A stretch of DNA of 64,000 bases, taken from NCBI GenBank assembly GCA_013396755.1, contig VWZF01002690.1, forward strand, positions 1-64,000, in the 5' to 3' direction. Position numbers and translations under genes: made by a program. This DNA is from Sclerurus mexicanus. Its lineage: Eukaryota; Chordata; Aves; Passeriformes; Furnariidae. This document shows positions 1-12,720 of this stretch, in pieces. The first letter of the stretch is position 1; each line of letters starts with the position of its first letter. Under the pieces are notes generated by a model, which made no database searches, was not told the origin of the DNA, and saw only the letters and a list, made by a program, of their open reading frames with translations.

Positions 1-2217
1 TTTAACCCAAACCATCCTATGATACCCTTAGACACAGCCATGCATAATTCTCCCTTTATAGCCTGAGCAACCTGACCAAGGCAATAATGTATGTCTGAGG
101 CAGAGGATGGAAATTAATCTGGGTCTGCTGAGTCTCTTAATAGCCCCGTAACCACCAAACACTCTGTCCCTGCAGCTTTTCATTACAATTCATTTGAAGT
201 GCATGTATTCGACGTTGGGCTATGGCATTCTTGGTTCCCCAGGCAGTAAGCAGCAACCAATGAAATCTTTAAAATAAAAAGTGTATTTCCTTCCTTTCCC
301 TTGAAGAGCACTAAAGGTTATGGGAATATTTTTACTTTCCTATCTAAAGCACTTTTAAGAAAATTCTGCTAGTCATTGGATAGGTTTGTTTTTTATTTGG
401 TTATAAATATATGAGGCCAAATTTTGCTCTCTTTTAGGTCAAGATGAATTTATAATAACCCCTAGGTTTCAAGATTGGAGCAGACTGAGCAATATGCAAA
501 GGAGAAGAGGTAATCACTACCAACTCTGCCAGCCTTACTGCCCCAGGTAGATTAGAATTGCTTCTGGCAGTCCCAGAAAACTGTGCAGAGCCAAAGTCCA
601 CACCATAAATAGCTTCTGTGACAAAGGCTTTTTGTAAGTGACACCTTTAATGATCTGGCTATTTATAGGTTTCAGACCAGGACAGATGATGGATTCCTTG
701 GCAGATGCTTGTCCTTACCCTTGCTTGGGTATGGGCAGGAAGGAAGAGGAGGTCTAAGCATACTTTTTCACCTTTAGCCTCTGCTATCAGCTACTGAGCA
801 CAGACTATCTGCTGAGCAGAGAGGTGGTGAACAGGATGATGTGCAAAGCCTAGAAGCCTGCCAGGACCACTGACATCCATACCAAGAAGCTGCATTTGAA
901 AAACAAGAGATCCTGGACTGGGTTTTCAGTGGTGTTAGGCACACCCACCCCAAGCTAGAGCCATTGTGTTCAGTTCCCCATTAAGCCATCTGAAAGATGC
1001 AGTCAGGTTATCAGAAGTGCTCACTGCAAACAATCCCAACAAATCAATCGAGTCTGCTGGATGCCTTATGACCTGCAATACTAGGTTGCTTATTTAGGTG
1101 TCTAAATGCAAACCAACAAATGACAGGTTCTTTTTGAAGTCAAGCCCTTTGAGTCTCATTCCCTAAACCCTTAAAGAAATGATTTGACATATCTTTAGTT
1201 GCTACAAGGGAGCTCAAGATGCAAGGAATAAACTCATGAATGCTTCTGCACTCTAACTACCTTGAGGGCTGATTTGTACAGATACTCCAGCCTATCAAAC
1301 CTCAGTGTAAAACTGCTGCCCTTCTCTTAAATTGATGTGCAGAAAATATTCTTCAGCTGTCTACACTAGCAAACATCCAGTTGTTTCAGTAGACAGGTCA
1401 CAGGCTAAAAACCCCTCAAATGATGTTACCACAAACATTCCTGAATGAACCCAAAGGATGGACACAACTGGTCTGTGCAAGGAGGAACTACTGGAGTGAG
1501 TAGTAGTTAGGGAACAGCTGCAGAACAGGGCATTAAGTCAGCTCCACTGCAGTCAGAATGAACAAAGGCTTTTTGCTACACTCTAATGCACACACATAAT
1601 ATGACTCGCTTTATTAGAGTCTTTTGAAATCATGACCCTTCTAATACGAGGCAACGTTGCTCGGTAAGCAACAGAGACAAGAGCCCAAAAATCAAACAAG
1701 CATGTTTCTATATACTTCAACAGCAGCAAATAATTTGCCATTTTACTTAGCTTAATGAATTTTTCAGTGCCTAGGAGAACAGAGATGATGGGTTGTGAAC
1801 TCAATGATATATCCACAGATCCCACTTAGAAAGACAGACGTTGAGTACTCTGCTTTTCTGTGTTTAAATATTTATATATACAAGCATACATATTACATAT
1901 GTGTGTCTATGCATATATATTTACATCAGAAGCAAAGTTCTAAATTATTAAATAAAAGGTCACTAGACCTGGCTACAGTACCAGCTTGATCTAACTTGTT
2001 CACTGCACACAACCCTCAAATCTTTCCAAGCCCTGAATAACATTGCTCTTTTTACTACAATATTTAGTGCAGTTTAAATGGAGCTGGTATGACAATGGTG
2101 TTACGGGGAAGAGTCAGAATGGGCAGGATACATAGAATGTCAAAATAAAGTGAAATCAGAAAAGAAATCAGCTTGTAACAAGCTATGTTAATATTTGCTT
2201 TTGCCTTTTTTCTCTAG
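1..2217. other. Unique AT-rich noncoding DNA
   Basis: No gene, RNA or recognisable transposable element was found. Open frames are shorter than about 80 codons, overlap on both strands and lack recognisable protein motifs. A short AT-rich stretch around 1868-1925 carries TATA/ACATA runs but is not a clean microsatellite. The far right end (about 2190-2217) is a pyrimidine-rich tract ending in AG, which matters for the next entry. Confidence 0.6.
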
Positions 2218-2247
2218 GCTGATGAAGATGATGATACAGATCATTAA
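2218..2247 (+). other. Possible short terminal coding exon
   Basis: A strong-looking 3' splice acceptor (a T-rich tract about 25 bases long ending TCTCTAG at 2217) is followed at once by an open frame of nine codons, ADEDDDTDH, and a TAA stop at 2245-2247. Short acidic C-terminal tails on a last exon are common in vertebrate proteins, and a possible branch-point-like TTAAT lies upstream. I do not recognise the protein. No AATAAA signal was seen in the next few hundred bases, so any 3' UTR would have to be long. Nine codons are far too few to show coding by themselves, and acceptor-like tracts are frequent in introns, so chance is the leading alternative. Confidence 0.15.
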
Positions 2248-2704
2248 TTCTCCTAAATTGTCATCACATTAAGGTCAGTAGTAGTGTATGAGCTTGTTTG
2301 ATCATTTCATCATAAAATGCTCCTGAAGTGTGCTGTACCTTTTCTGCTTTCTGAATGTCTGGTTTCATTCACCCCTGACTACCTTTGTTCTATTTGCAAA
2401 TCATAACAAAGATGGATTGAGGGAGAATGAAACAAAGTCTGAAGACACACCTGCTGCATCAGATCCTTGAAGAGAATGCTTCCAAAGGGCCCTTAACTGC
2501 AAAAAACAACAAATATACCAAAGCCCCATAAATTCCCCCTTGTTCCCCTTTTCTGTCTCTGAAAATGGAAAGTGCTTCCTGAAAAAACCCCTTGTTAATC
2601 TGTGATAATGGGTTTCCAATGATTTATAGGCTTTTCAGTGTGCTGCAAACCCTTCAAATCTCAGCCAAGAAGGAGTCAAGTCAAGGTGATCATTGGCTAC
2701 AGAG
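2248..2704. other. Unique noncoding DNA
   Basis: Nothing recognisable. If the acceptor at 2217 were used, this stretch would be the start of a 3' untranslated region. No polyadenylation signal was seen. Confidence 0.5.
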
Positions 2705-2774
2705 AACCTGGGGGTTTTGCACTGTGACTGGAGCAGAAACCTGGGGGTTTTGCACTGTGACTGGAGCAGAAACC
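2705..2774. repeat. 33-bp tandem duplication (2.1 copies)
   Basis: Bases 2705-2741 match 2738-2774 exactly, giving a repeat of period 33 with just over two copies. The core reads ACCTGGGGGTTTTGCACTG. The copies are identical, so the duplication is recent or has been homogenised, and it is a candidate variable-number locus. The period is a multiple of three, so the repeat leaves short open frames intact on both strands, but no gene is recognisable around it. Confidence 0.9.
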
Positions 2775-5700
2775 CCTGATAGTTCAGGGAGCCAAGGAAG
2801 CACATGAGAATGCCTAATGTGTGACACAGGCTACATCTGTGCTCCAAAGCTCCTCCTGTGCTCCTGCAAACAGGGAGAGAGAGCGCTCTGAGTGAAAAAG
2901 GGCACACTCAGGAGAGATGCTTCTAGCTGTGGTGGCAAGAGCACGGTAGTCACAGCAAGGCACAAGAAGGACAGTAGAGGGGAAGAACAAGCCTCAAGGA
3001 TGCTCTGACAACCAAAGGGTTTCTGCAAATTTTCCAGGAACCCAGGAAGTTGTTGACTGAAGGAACTCAGCCTGCATGACTCGCGGCAAGAAATGGAAAA
3101 CATATTTTTTGAATATAAAATTCAAAGTTTTGGGAATGGTTGCTTTAAACAGACAACCACCAGATCCTGATTGACTTGGGCTCCCACCAGAGGGGCATTA
3201 GCTTGCTACTGAACTCACTGTGTGTCGCTGGCTGCCATCAGCAGATGTATTTCACAGGTGTTCAGTTTTGCTCACCCACATCTAAGCAATTTCACCATTT
3301 AAAAATCAAAGCTGATTGACTGAAACAAAAAGTTTGAAAAAGTCTCATTTTTCAATCTCATCACAGAAAAATACCTTATCTTCTAGGAAGTGACGGGCAA
3401 TATGCATACATGATTTCCCCATTTCAGGAAAAAGGTGAAATCTCAAAGTGCTAAAATTGCTTCTGATAGTCCAGAAGGCATCCCTTCTAGCCCCACACTC
3501 ATTTGTAACTGTAAAAGCCTTAATGAGTAAGGCATCATAATTTCCCATTTTAACCCTCTTATTCTCTTCCCTGCGGTAAGAAGACAAAAATAGCAAAATA
3601 GCATCAGCTGGCTTCATCCAAAGTCTAGAAATGCTGCTTCTCTACAGAACACTGTATTACATTCATGGTATTCATTCACCACCTTTGAGCTAAAAGGTGG
3701 TCACAGTACCCTCAAGAACTCCAGGAAAACCCACAGTAAGAGGAAGCACCACTGCAATCCAGTCTGAGAAGGATCTGCCCAGTAAAACTGCACATCTGTA
3801 TTTTATTGGTTCCTCACTGTCCTTAAATAAAATACTCATTACCTATGCTTTTAGAACTTTCAGCAACTCTGGAATTGCTGTGTTCAGTATAACCCTCGCG
3901 TTTTAAAGCAGATGAAGTACTGTCATAACTTCACATATCTCATCAGAGAAACATCCATTGATAACTGAAGCTGCAGACAGTCTTTGCACCCAGTGCAGTG
4001 GACAGACAACCTCAGCATAAAATGCACCCCTATTGATGGTACTATCTGGTATTCAGCACACAGTGTTAATGGGTGTAGAAAACAAAATCTGAAGCAAAGA
4101 CAGGTAAAAACAATATTGAATTTCTGTTTTCAAATTATGGGTTCTTTCTAATTGGCTACAGATAAACAAGTGACACTGGCTGGCTGGCAGGTCCCATTGG
4201 TTGAACCATAGCTTCATTACTAGAACTGGGATGCAGCAGAGCTGGATTAAGCTATTTTCAGTGTTATTTACTTCTGCTATACAATTTTGCATGCAAATAC
4301 TGTATCTTAACTGTTATGTTCTTAAATTACTGTCATGATAACCACTCATTCTTCTTAAAACTTGATGCAATTTCCCAGTTTGCTCCTGACAATGTTCCTA
4401 TGTCTCCAGCCTCTAAGTTCATTACTCATTCTTGTGATGTTGCTTCTGCTGACTAGGATAATCCTGGAGAGTTATTTGGCTATCAGAAAGCAAATGAACT
4501 TGAATAAGAGGTCAAAGGCTAAGACTGACATAAGCTGTCTTGGGCAAATGACATACCTCAACTTTATCTAACTAACTGCTTCTTCAGAGATACGGAATCA
4601 CAGCATAGATGGAGCCACCTCACCCACCCCGGTCTAGCTGGGAACAAGCACACCAGACCCTCAAAGCAGTCAGGGAATCCATTGCTTGGGCTCTACTTTC
4701 TCTCCTTGAGTCTTCTTCCCTTGAATTTCAAGGGTTTGCCAGGCTACAATAAAAACCATCCTGGGTCTGCTATCTGTGATAACCATAGGGGATTCCATAG
4801 GCGTAACCAAACATTAGAAAAATGAACCAGAATTCACAAATCTGTGGGTGATGCTCTGAGAAAGAGAGCAAAATGGTTTGATTTGGGCTGTGCTTATCTT
4901 TGCTAGATTAATCCTTCTCTCTGAAGCAGCCAACTGCTAACTCAACATGCAAAAGCTTCTGATTACAGTGGAAGAAGAGCTCGTCCCCTGGTCCAGCCAG
5001 AGTGGCTCAAGCAAAGCTAAAAGCCACCATACTTGGAACCAAGCTCACAATTCTCTCAGCCTTTCCAACTCAAGCTCAAACTGTTAATTTTAAAAAAGCA
5101 GAACCAAAGATCTTTTTCACATGTGATTTTCAGCTGGAGCCAGCAGAAAAAGGCAAAGGAAAATAAAATGTCAAAACTTTTGATTCATGTCTCTCAGTAA
5201 ACATGTTTTGCTGTACCACTATTATTTTCAAAAGCTCTGAATTTAACTCTTCCAGCTCCACCAAATTGACATGAAAAATAATGATTTTTCCTACTGAAGA
5301 TTTATGCTTTAATCAGTTTAGTTGCTACCTCCTGTACAATCAGGAACAGTGTTCCCACCATTGACAGTCAAAGAACAATTGTACCATATAATTGTTGTTT
5401 ACAGTATACCATTTCTCAGCAAGGCAAGGGAAATCTCTGGATTTAAAGAATCTGTGTGGATTACAGCATGTTATCTGCCTTCTGACAGATTGGCAAAAGG
5501 TTATACTGGCTTGGAGCATTGTAAAAAACCAAATCAAATAAAAGAGGGCGGGTGCTAGAATTAACTCCTTATGCACCTTGCTTTTAGAAATCATTCCTGA
5601 ACACAACGTTATCTGAGCATAAATACAGCCTCAGTATACTTTGTTGGCAGTGACAGCCAAGATCAATATTGGAGACCAAATGCCAACAGTAAAAGGGTAT

Positions 5701-8700
5701 GTCAGTCAGTATTTCACTGACTAACTGCCCTTATCTGAGGCTCTCATGCTTCACTGGGTGAAAATACAGCCATTGATCTTAGTGTCACAACTCAAATTCT
5801 TCATATATCAACTAGTTTCCCCCCCCTCCCCTTTTCAGCTGAATTTCTGGGCCACTAGTTATTTTTATGATCAATATTTCTATCACTCTCACATGAACTA
5901 CACTTTTATTATATTAACCTTTAAGTACAATTTTTAACATATCTGTTTGTTGTAATGTCACATGTTTTAACTCAACATCTCTTTTACAATTGTCAGAGAT
6001 ACAGCTAGAGTTCAGGTTTCTCAAAGCATTCATGGCAAAACTACTCTGGTTAGTAAATAAATCTACCCAAGGCAGCTCTCGAGGAGGTCTCTGTGGCTGC
6101 AGAGCTGAGCTTTCAAGGATTCAGTTTCCCTTTCCAGGAATCCACCGCTCAGCTGGGAGAATTTTTTCTCCGAAGAAGAGTTTTTCTTAGCAATTGATCT
6201 GACTGCTGCACCTTTAAGCATTTAAGTGCTGGAAATTAGCATGACAAAAATCCATCCAAGCAAACAGTCCTACTCTGAAAGGAACTCACCTGCTAAACAA
6301 TCCTGAATACTCAGACAGGGTTTGATGTGTACAGTGTGTATGGATCAGATCTCTGGCTCGCTTTCCAGTCTATGACTTTAGCACTTTTCCTGTTTGCAAA
6401 TTACAGATAGGAAGTACAACCTATTTTCATTAATTCCTTTAGATTTACAAATCAATGAAACCATATTCCAGAAGTAGCAAATGTTATTCTCTGATCTACA
6501 TTAAACGCTCTGTGACATTACTCATTAATAAAGTAAATGAAGTTAAATGTTCCGAGATCTTTAAATAAAAAAGCATTCGATGGACAGTAAAAAAAAATAT
6601 ATAGACACCATAAAACATATGACTGTCTTAGGGAATAAGTTTTAAACTAAGACTTTAAGGGACATTATTGAAAAACACAGTACAACCCCCTCCTCTGTTA
6701 ATGCTTCTCACTGAGCTAATTTACTCAGATTAGTGAAAATTGCAGCAAACAGTCCATCTTGGAACTAATACAAACGCAAGATTTGTATTTTTATATATTT
6801 ATTTGTATGTAATTCCTCGATTATTCAATTATCAGAGACAGAATCCTGGAGCTATGTAGGTTTTACTGCTCCAGAGTCCTTTTCAAGCTCACTTTAAGAA
6901 CTATCAGAAACTAAAACCAGTGAGAGACACCAAGCAATGCAGTCAAACAGTCTTTTATTTTATTTTTTTTTTCAAATTATTATTATTTAAAGTTTCAGTG
7001 TATTATGTTAGGACTACAATTTTAATGCAAAAGTTGATGTCTCCTAGAGGAAATCATTCTACCCCAAAATGTTTCATCAATTATTGCGCTGTTCCATCAT
7101 TATCCAAATCGTCAAAGCAATTTCATTATAAATCCCACATAAAGTAGCACTAAGGGGTAATGGCAAAATGGCTTTGGTCCCTGTAGGACCATCTCAAGAA
7201 AAATAATTTCAGGCAAAGAGGAAACAACGCTTTGTTCTTGTGCTGTGGGAGGGAGGTTTTTCTTTCTTGGCTGTGACTCCACAGCACAAAGAATCCACAC
7301 AAATGGGGGCTGCTTGAGCAAAAAAACCAGGGAAAGCAGCACACTACACACAAGTTAGTTCATTTAGGGATCCCACAACAAGAGTTTAATGATAAAGGGA
7401 CTGACTGGAGCTGGATATGTAAAGAGGCTTAATTTCTGCTTCATTTCTCAGCTATAGAGAGCTCTTCAAGGGAAGAACGTGGTGGGAGGATGGGAGGGGA
7501 AAGGAGCATGAGCCCACGGGCCTGCGTGCGCAGACGGGTAGGATGGAGATGCCTGTTTGTACATAAATAACCTCTCAGCTACAGTCAAAATTTGCCTCTA
7601 GCTGTCTAAAATTGTATATTTAGCATTAGTAGATAGATTTCAGAAAGTAAGATGTCTGGGCTGCTTTCTCTACGGGAAGATAAAAATATATAAGTTTATG
7701 GGATTTCCTTCATACGGGGGAGAAATTGTGAAAATGCTCCTTTTTTTAATTAATTCTGCAAAGTTAAAATACTAACTGCACAGCATCTTTGTACATAGGT
7801 CAAGAGGACAAACCTCAGAGACCTTATTTATTGTGAGAAACTTCTTTTGGGGGAGGAATGACAGGAAAAGTGCAAAGTCAAAAGGAAATACAAATAAATA
7901 AAAGGGTAAGAAGAACTCCACAGACCATGAAATACCCACTCATAACTATACTATGCACCAGATAATATATTCCATCCCTAGGCTGCAAACACTTCAGTGG
8001 AAACTTAAAACCTAGAAACATAAATATACAAAGACAGTGATCCTGTTTTAACTGATGAACGCAAAGACAGGCAGTAAAGAAGTTGCTAGTGGGGGAAATT
8101 TTGGTTCCATTTCTGGCTCCTGTGGAAGGAAAATTGCTTCACTTTTCTTTGCCACAACAGAAGAATGTGAAAAATGACTACAGAATTGCACAAAGGCATT
8201 TTTGAGGCTTACTTAACATTTAATGAAGGGTTTGAGATTCTTTTTTGAACACCACCACAACAGCAACTAATATTAATAAAACTAATTAAATACCAATGTT
8301 TGTATGGCTGAATTATGACCTTCATGCAACTATACTTACTATGGTTTATTCCAAAGATATCTACTGCCAAGTTTACAAGTGACTCAAGTTCACTCTTTTA
8401 AAATATAGGATTTTATTAAATGCAGTAATTAAATTTGCCAGACTTAAGGCTTTTGTTCCTGGATATATAGAAAAATTCATTTTATGTGAAGGTTCCATGC
8501 TGCAGAAAGCCTCAAGGTAAAATGAGCACTAGAGTCTTGAATGTTTTCTGCAGTTATCTGTGCCTTACCAATCCAGTCTATCCTTTTGCTGTACTCATGT
8601 CCCATGGTGGAGACACAGCATTTTAAACTAAGTATTAGGGATAGCACTGTATTCTGGATGTAAAATACATCATCAGTGGTCACATCAGTATATCAGGCCA

Positions 8701-11700
8701 TCTCATCAGCAAGTATTAAATAAATTACAAAAATTACACGTGCAAAAGCAGTAGTGGTAAAAATTAGTCTGCTCGCTTTTCTTCCCCTTCTAGATAAAAA
8801 AAATAAGGCAAATAGGAAAAAAAAAAGTCTCATTTGGGAAGAAAACTCTTGCATTTTCTTTTCTATCCCGTTGTCCATGTTTGGATGGCAGCAGAGGAAA
8901 CACCAATGTCTTGCTCTTACTGCCCCTCCCTCTGTTGTCTCTGCCAAAGAGGGTGCCACCCCAGTCAGGAGAAACACACAAAAGCTCCTGTGGTTTGAAG
9001 CACAGTGTGGCTGCACCTTCAAGAGGACTCACAGAAACATTTCTGCCTTTCACCCAACCCAGCTGTGCTGTAAAGCCCTACGTGCCACTGTGCACACAGA
9101 CCAACCTTCACTCAGACCCCTTTGCTCTCAAGTAACTCCTCCTGTTTACAGAGAGAGACCAAGGATGAAACCAAACCCCAGATACCAATCTTTTTCTGGA
9201 CTACAGTGTTACAACCACACTCAGTATTTTGCATATCAACTTCAGTTCAGCTCTTGGGTTTTGAGTCATTCGGACTTTCTTCTACTTTGCTCAGGGCCTT
9301 GGTACTTGTTATGGTTGATGCTGCCATAAAGAGAAATACTTAAAAAAACCCCTTAAAAATACACATTATGGCTGTAGGCTCTATAACCGAGGAGCAAATT
9401 CCATGCTGATCATAGAGCTTTACCATGGGCCTGGTACTACACTCTCAGTTGGCCCACTCCAAACCACCATGCCTTCTGTGTGTCTATGGACGCATTGACA
9501 AGTCTCTCCAAAATGTCTACTGCAACAGCTGAAAGGATCAACCACCGGTGATTTTCACCATTTACAGCAGCCAAACAGCACCCTGACAAATACAGTTAAA
9601 ATATGGGATCCACCGAGGGAGGGGGGAAAAAATAATCTATATCAAACCAGTCAACACTGTTCCTCAAGATGCTTCACATGATCCCTGAAGGCACAATTTT
9701 AAATGAAAAAAGTAATCCATGCAGCAATTAGATATCAGTAGCATATGGCAGGTCACTAACCAAGAGCAGATTGCAGTGAACCGGGGAGAGAAAGGAAAGA
9801 CAGATTACAAAATATCAATAAAACTAATGCCACTGTCATTGATGGGATTAACTCTCTTAGACCAACAGCTGCAGCAAAAGGCAAAGTTGATATTGTATTT
9901 ACTGTCAACTCCCCATCTGTACTTGTCACATGAAATGGTCGTTTTGCCAATCTTTTTTCTTTTTTGCTGGAAAAAATATTTTGAAGAACTAAGAAACAAT
10001 ACTTCAAAGGGAAAAAAATCAATTCTGACAGTGGCGAGACAGGCCTCTGTCACGGGTGATAAGGGACATTAAAAAAATGTAGATATTTATATCACATGAC
10101 ACAAAGCACTTTTTTACAGATGTGTCCAATTTGAGTTACTTTATTGCACAGTTAAGGTGATGGCATATGTTATCATTTTCCCTGAAGAGCAGAAAGAGAT
10201 ACTTACATTTCGGCCTGTGAAATACGCTATCACCAGGCAGGTTGGAAGGAACTTATTCAATTTCTACAACCACATTTCCATCAGTTGGCATTTCATGTGC
10301 CCTAAGCAAAGGGTGAGCCCATTGAATTTGAAGGATTTCACTTCTCTGGTTACAGGTTTTCAAATTTGTTAAAAAGAAGCACATAATACTAGTGATAACT
10401 TTTGGTCAAGTGGGGCACTGAATTTATTAGACTTCCTTTCTAAAATAAATGAGTTTAAAACCTACTCTTGCTCTTATATCTAAGAATCCTGGAATGCTGA
10501 ATTGTAGAGAATATACTCTATAAATCTCTTTCTAAATGCAAAGCATGGAGAGGGAAACAGAAATCTCTTTAATTAGTTCTTAACTTGCTTTTTGAGTAAC
10601 ACATATGCAGGGGTTTCAATTGTATTTTCTCTTATTGTTACTACTTGTGAACACTTGTGCTTCATTGACTGAGCCTCATTACCCCTGGAGATTGTTTGTT
10701 CATCTGTTTGTCAGAATTTAATTACTGGAGCACAACCACTGGTATAAGGATGTTCATGCAAGAGCCTAATATTTTTCTCTTCTCCATCTACTATAGGTAG
10801 TTCTATTTCCTCTCTAAAAATTCACTCTTAATTAGCTTGTCACTGTGCAGAAAAACAAATTTCATAGGGAAAGGAGTGATCTATCAGAGACACGAGTGCT
10901 GCTCTGCAGCCATCTCTGAAGATCTACTTTCTCAACCAACTGGACAAAGAACTCAGCAACTCCTGACTTTCTTATTCAGAAACAGAAAGTCGCTGGTTCT
11001 CTTGCACCCTCTGATCACAAACTCTGTTTTCCAGCTGCATCACTGAAGCAGAACCCCTCTGAAAAATGTAAAGCAACACTACAGGTGGCAGAAAGGAATC
11101 TCAGCTGACTTCTTGGAGGCAGAAGCAGAAAGCTGTATTTGCCCACTTGCTCTTCATCAGTAATCCCTGCCCACGCTCCCCCCAAAAAGACTCCTTTACC
11201 ATATTAGCCCACAAGACACTTGGTGTGCAAAGTCCTGCATATTTCTACAGCCAAAAGATGACTATACCTCTGAATGATACACATGCATCTGTATATTCAA
11301 ATAAACAAGAAACCAAAGCTCAGAGCTTCACCTCTTTTTCACCTAGGGAGAAAACCACAGCTTCACATTTCACATGGCTGTCACTCAGCTTGAGTTATTA
11401 CCTGCAAATATGTACCACAAAAATGAGGGTAAGGTATGTAAGAACTTGCATAACATGTTTCAGCTAATGGAATGGCTTTAAGGCCTGAATTTCCAAAGCT
11501 TACACAAGGTATAAATTTTTATCAAGTACCTGGAAAGACTATTTTCAAATAGTTTCAAAGCCTTTCTTCTTAGCAGGCAATAAAAATATTATATTAACAT
11601 TTGCCTCTTAGACATCCTCAACTAACGAAACCCACTAAATCTTAAAAGAAATAAACCTATAGAAAATTTATGATATTTCAGGAAGACATAACTATTCTGT

Positions 11701-12120
11701 AGCCACAACTCTGACCATCTTCCAGGTAGGAAGATCCCTTTTTAACATTTGCTATCCGATGTTCAAGCATAACACAAGAAAGTCAGAGGGAGTACTAACA
11801 ATTGTCAACAGGGCAAAGTGAACCATTTGATATCCACAGAGAGTATTATCTCATTCTTCAGCATTTATTGTGGCAACACACTTCTCTCGAACTGAGTCCA
11901 AACCAGTGTCTTGCTCCTATTTTACAGTTGCCATAAATGAGAATGGTCTCCTAGTATTGCTGTTTTAATGGCACTGCTTAGCAGCATTCAAGGGTGCAAA
12001 GTAGGACTCAAGAGGCTGAGAATCCTATTTAAATGCATAATAAAGAAGCATCTGAAGTTTTACTAGGTTTATTAAATTGTTTATGGCTATTTCAACAGTA
12101 GCTGTTAAATTAATCATCCT
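2775..12120. other. Long unique AT-rich noncoding block
   Basis: About 9.3 kb without a supportable gene or a recognised interspersed repeat. The longest open frame of the window lies here (8754-9329, + strand, 191 codons). It overlaps open frames on the opposite strand and in other + frames, starts in low-complexity lysine-rich sequence, and has no recognisable domain, so it is treated as chance. T-rich runs occur near 6956-6975, and a cluster of four CpGs at about 7516-7535 stands out from CpG-poor surroundings. Parts could be intron or regulatory DNA; nothing in the sequence decides this. Confidence 0.6.
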
Positions 12121-12148
12121 AAAAAAAAAAGAGAGAGAGAGAAAAGAG
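12121..12148 (+). repeat. A10 plus (GA)n purine tract
   Basis: Ten A residues are followed by a (GA) run and a short A-rich tail, 28 bases made only of purines on the + strand. This is a simple repeat likely to vary in length. Confidence 0.85.
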
Positions 12149-12519
12149 TAGGTAACACTAGCTATTATCACATATTAATATGAGTCTAATAATAATGCTG
12201 TGCTTTATTTTAAAAGCTCTGATTCCTGAAGTCCTATTGATATGGGTATCTCGGCTTTCATTTTCATATAAAACGGCTGCTGAATAAAGCTTGGAGTGAC
12301 ATGAATTGTTAAGGTTCAGATATCAATAGGCAACTAAAAAGGATGCAAACTATTAAAAAAAAATTCTCAGTTTTTAAGCCTCTGAAAATCGTGCAACGGC
12401 TGACTCATGAATTTCAGAGTGGCTACACTGACATCACCACTTCAAAGCCTTCTTTTTTTTCACCATATAACTAGACTACAAAAATTAATTTCCTGAATCT
12501 TCTGAGTAATTTCATCTAA
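12149..12519. other. Unique noncoding DNA with an AP-1-like site
   Basis: No gene or repeat seen. A TGACTCA heptamer, the AP-1 consensus, lies at about 12401-12407. A single site of this length carries little weight without conservation or chromatin data. Confidence 0.45.
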
Positions 12520-12720
12520 CAATTTAAGAAGACAAACAATGCAGACGGCCCTTCCACTGCCCGCTGCGGCGAGTCAAATTGTGCAGATAAACAAAACAAT
12601 TATCAGGGCAAGCAGGAGGGAGAGAGTCAAAGAGATGCCTTTACTAGTTGGTTAAAGCCACAATCAAATTAATTGCTGTGCAGCGCCTGCACTGCCTGCT
12701 CTCAGGGCCATTGGCAAGAG
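12520..12720. promoter_or_regulatory. Candidate conserved noncoding element
   Basis: A 200-base stretch that differs from its surroundings. It keeps several CpGs close together (around 12546-12573), has AT-rich homeodomain-type cores such as AATTAATTG near 12668, and lacks any transposon similarity or coding frame of note. This texture is typical of deeply conserved developmental enhancers in vertebrates, but conservation itself cannot be seen from one genome. The call is inference from composition only. Confidence 0.25.

Noticed and set aside
1083..1112. TTATTTAGGTGTCTAAATGC resembling an ancient palindromic repeat
   Set aside because: Only about 20 bases of resemblance, too little to assign to a repeat family.
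3184..3197. CCACCAGAGGGGCA, resembling a CTCF core
   Set aside because: Matches the core at about 11 of 14 positions with the key final C/R positions wrong; too weak to call without binding data.
6292..6389. Minus-strand block ending in a perfect CAG|GTGAGT donor
   Set aside because: All three frames contain stops, so it is not a coding exon; a noncoding exon is possible but unsupported.
7516..7535. Four CpGs within 20 bases
   Set aside because: Too short to be a CpG island and no other regulatory feature nearby.
8754..9329. 191-codon + strand open frame, the longest in the window
   Set aside because: No recognisable domain, low-complexity lysine-rich start, several overlapping frames on both strands, no splice or promoter support; consistent with chance in 64 kb.
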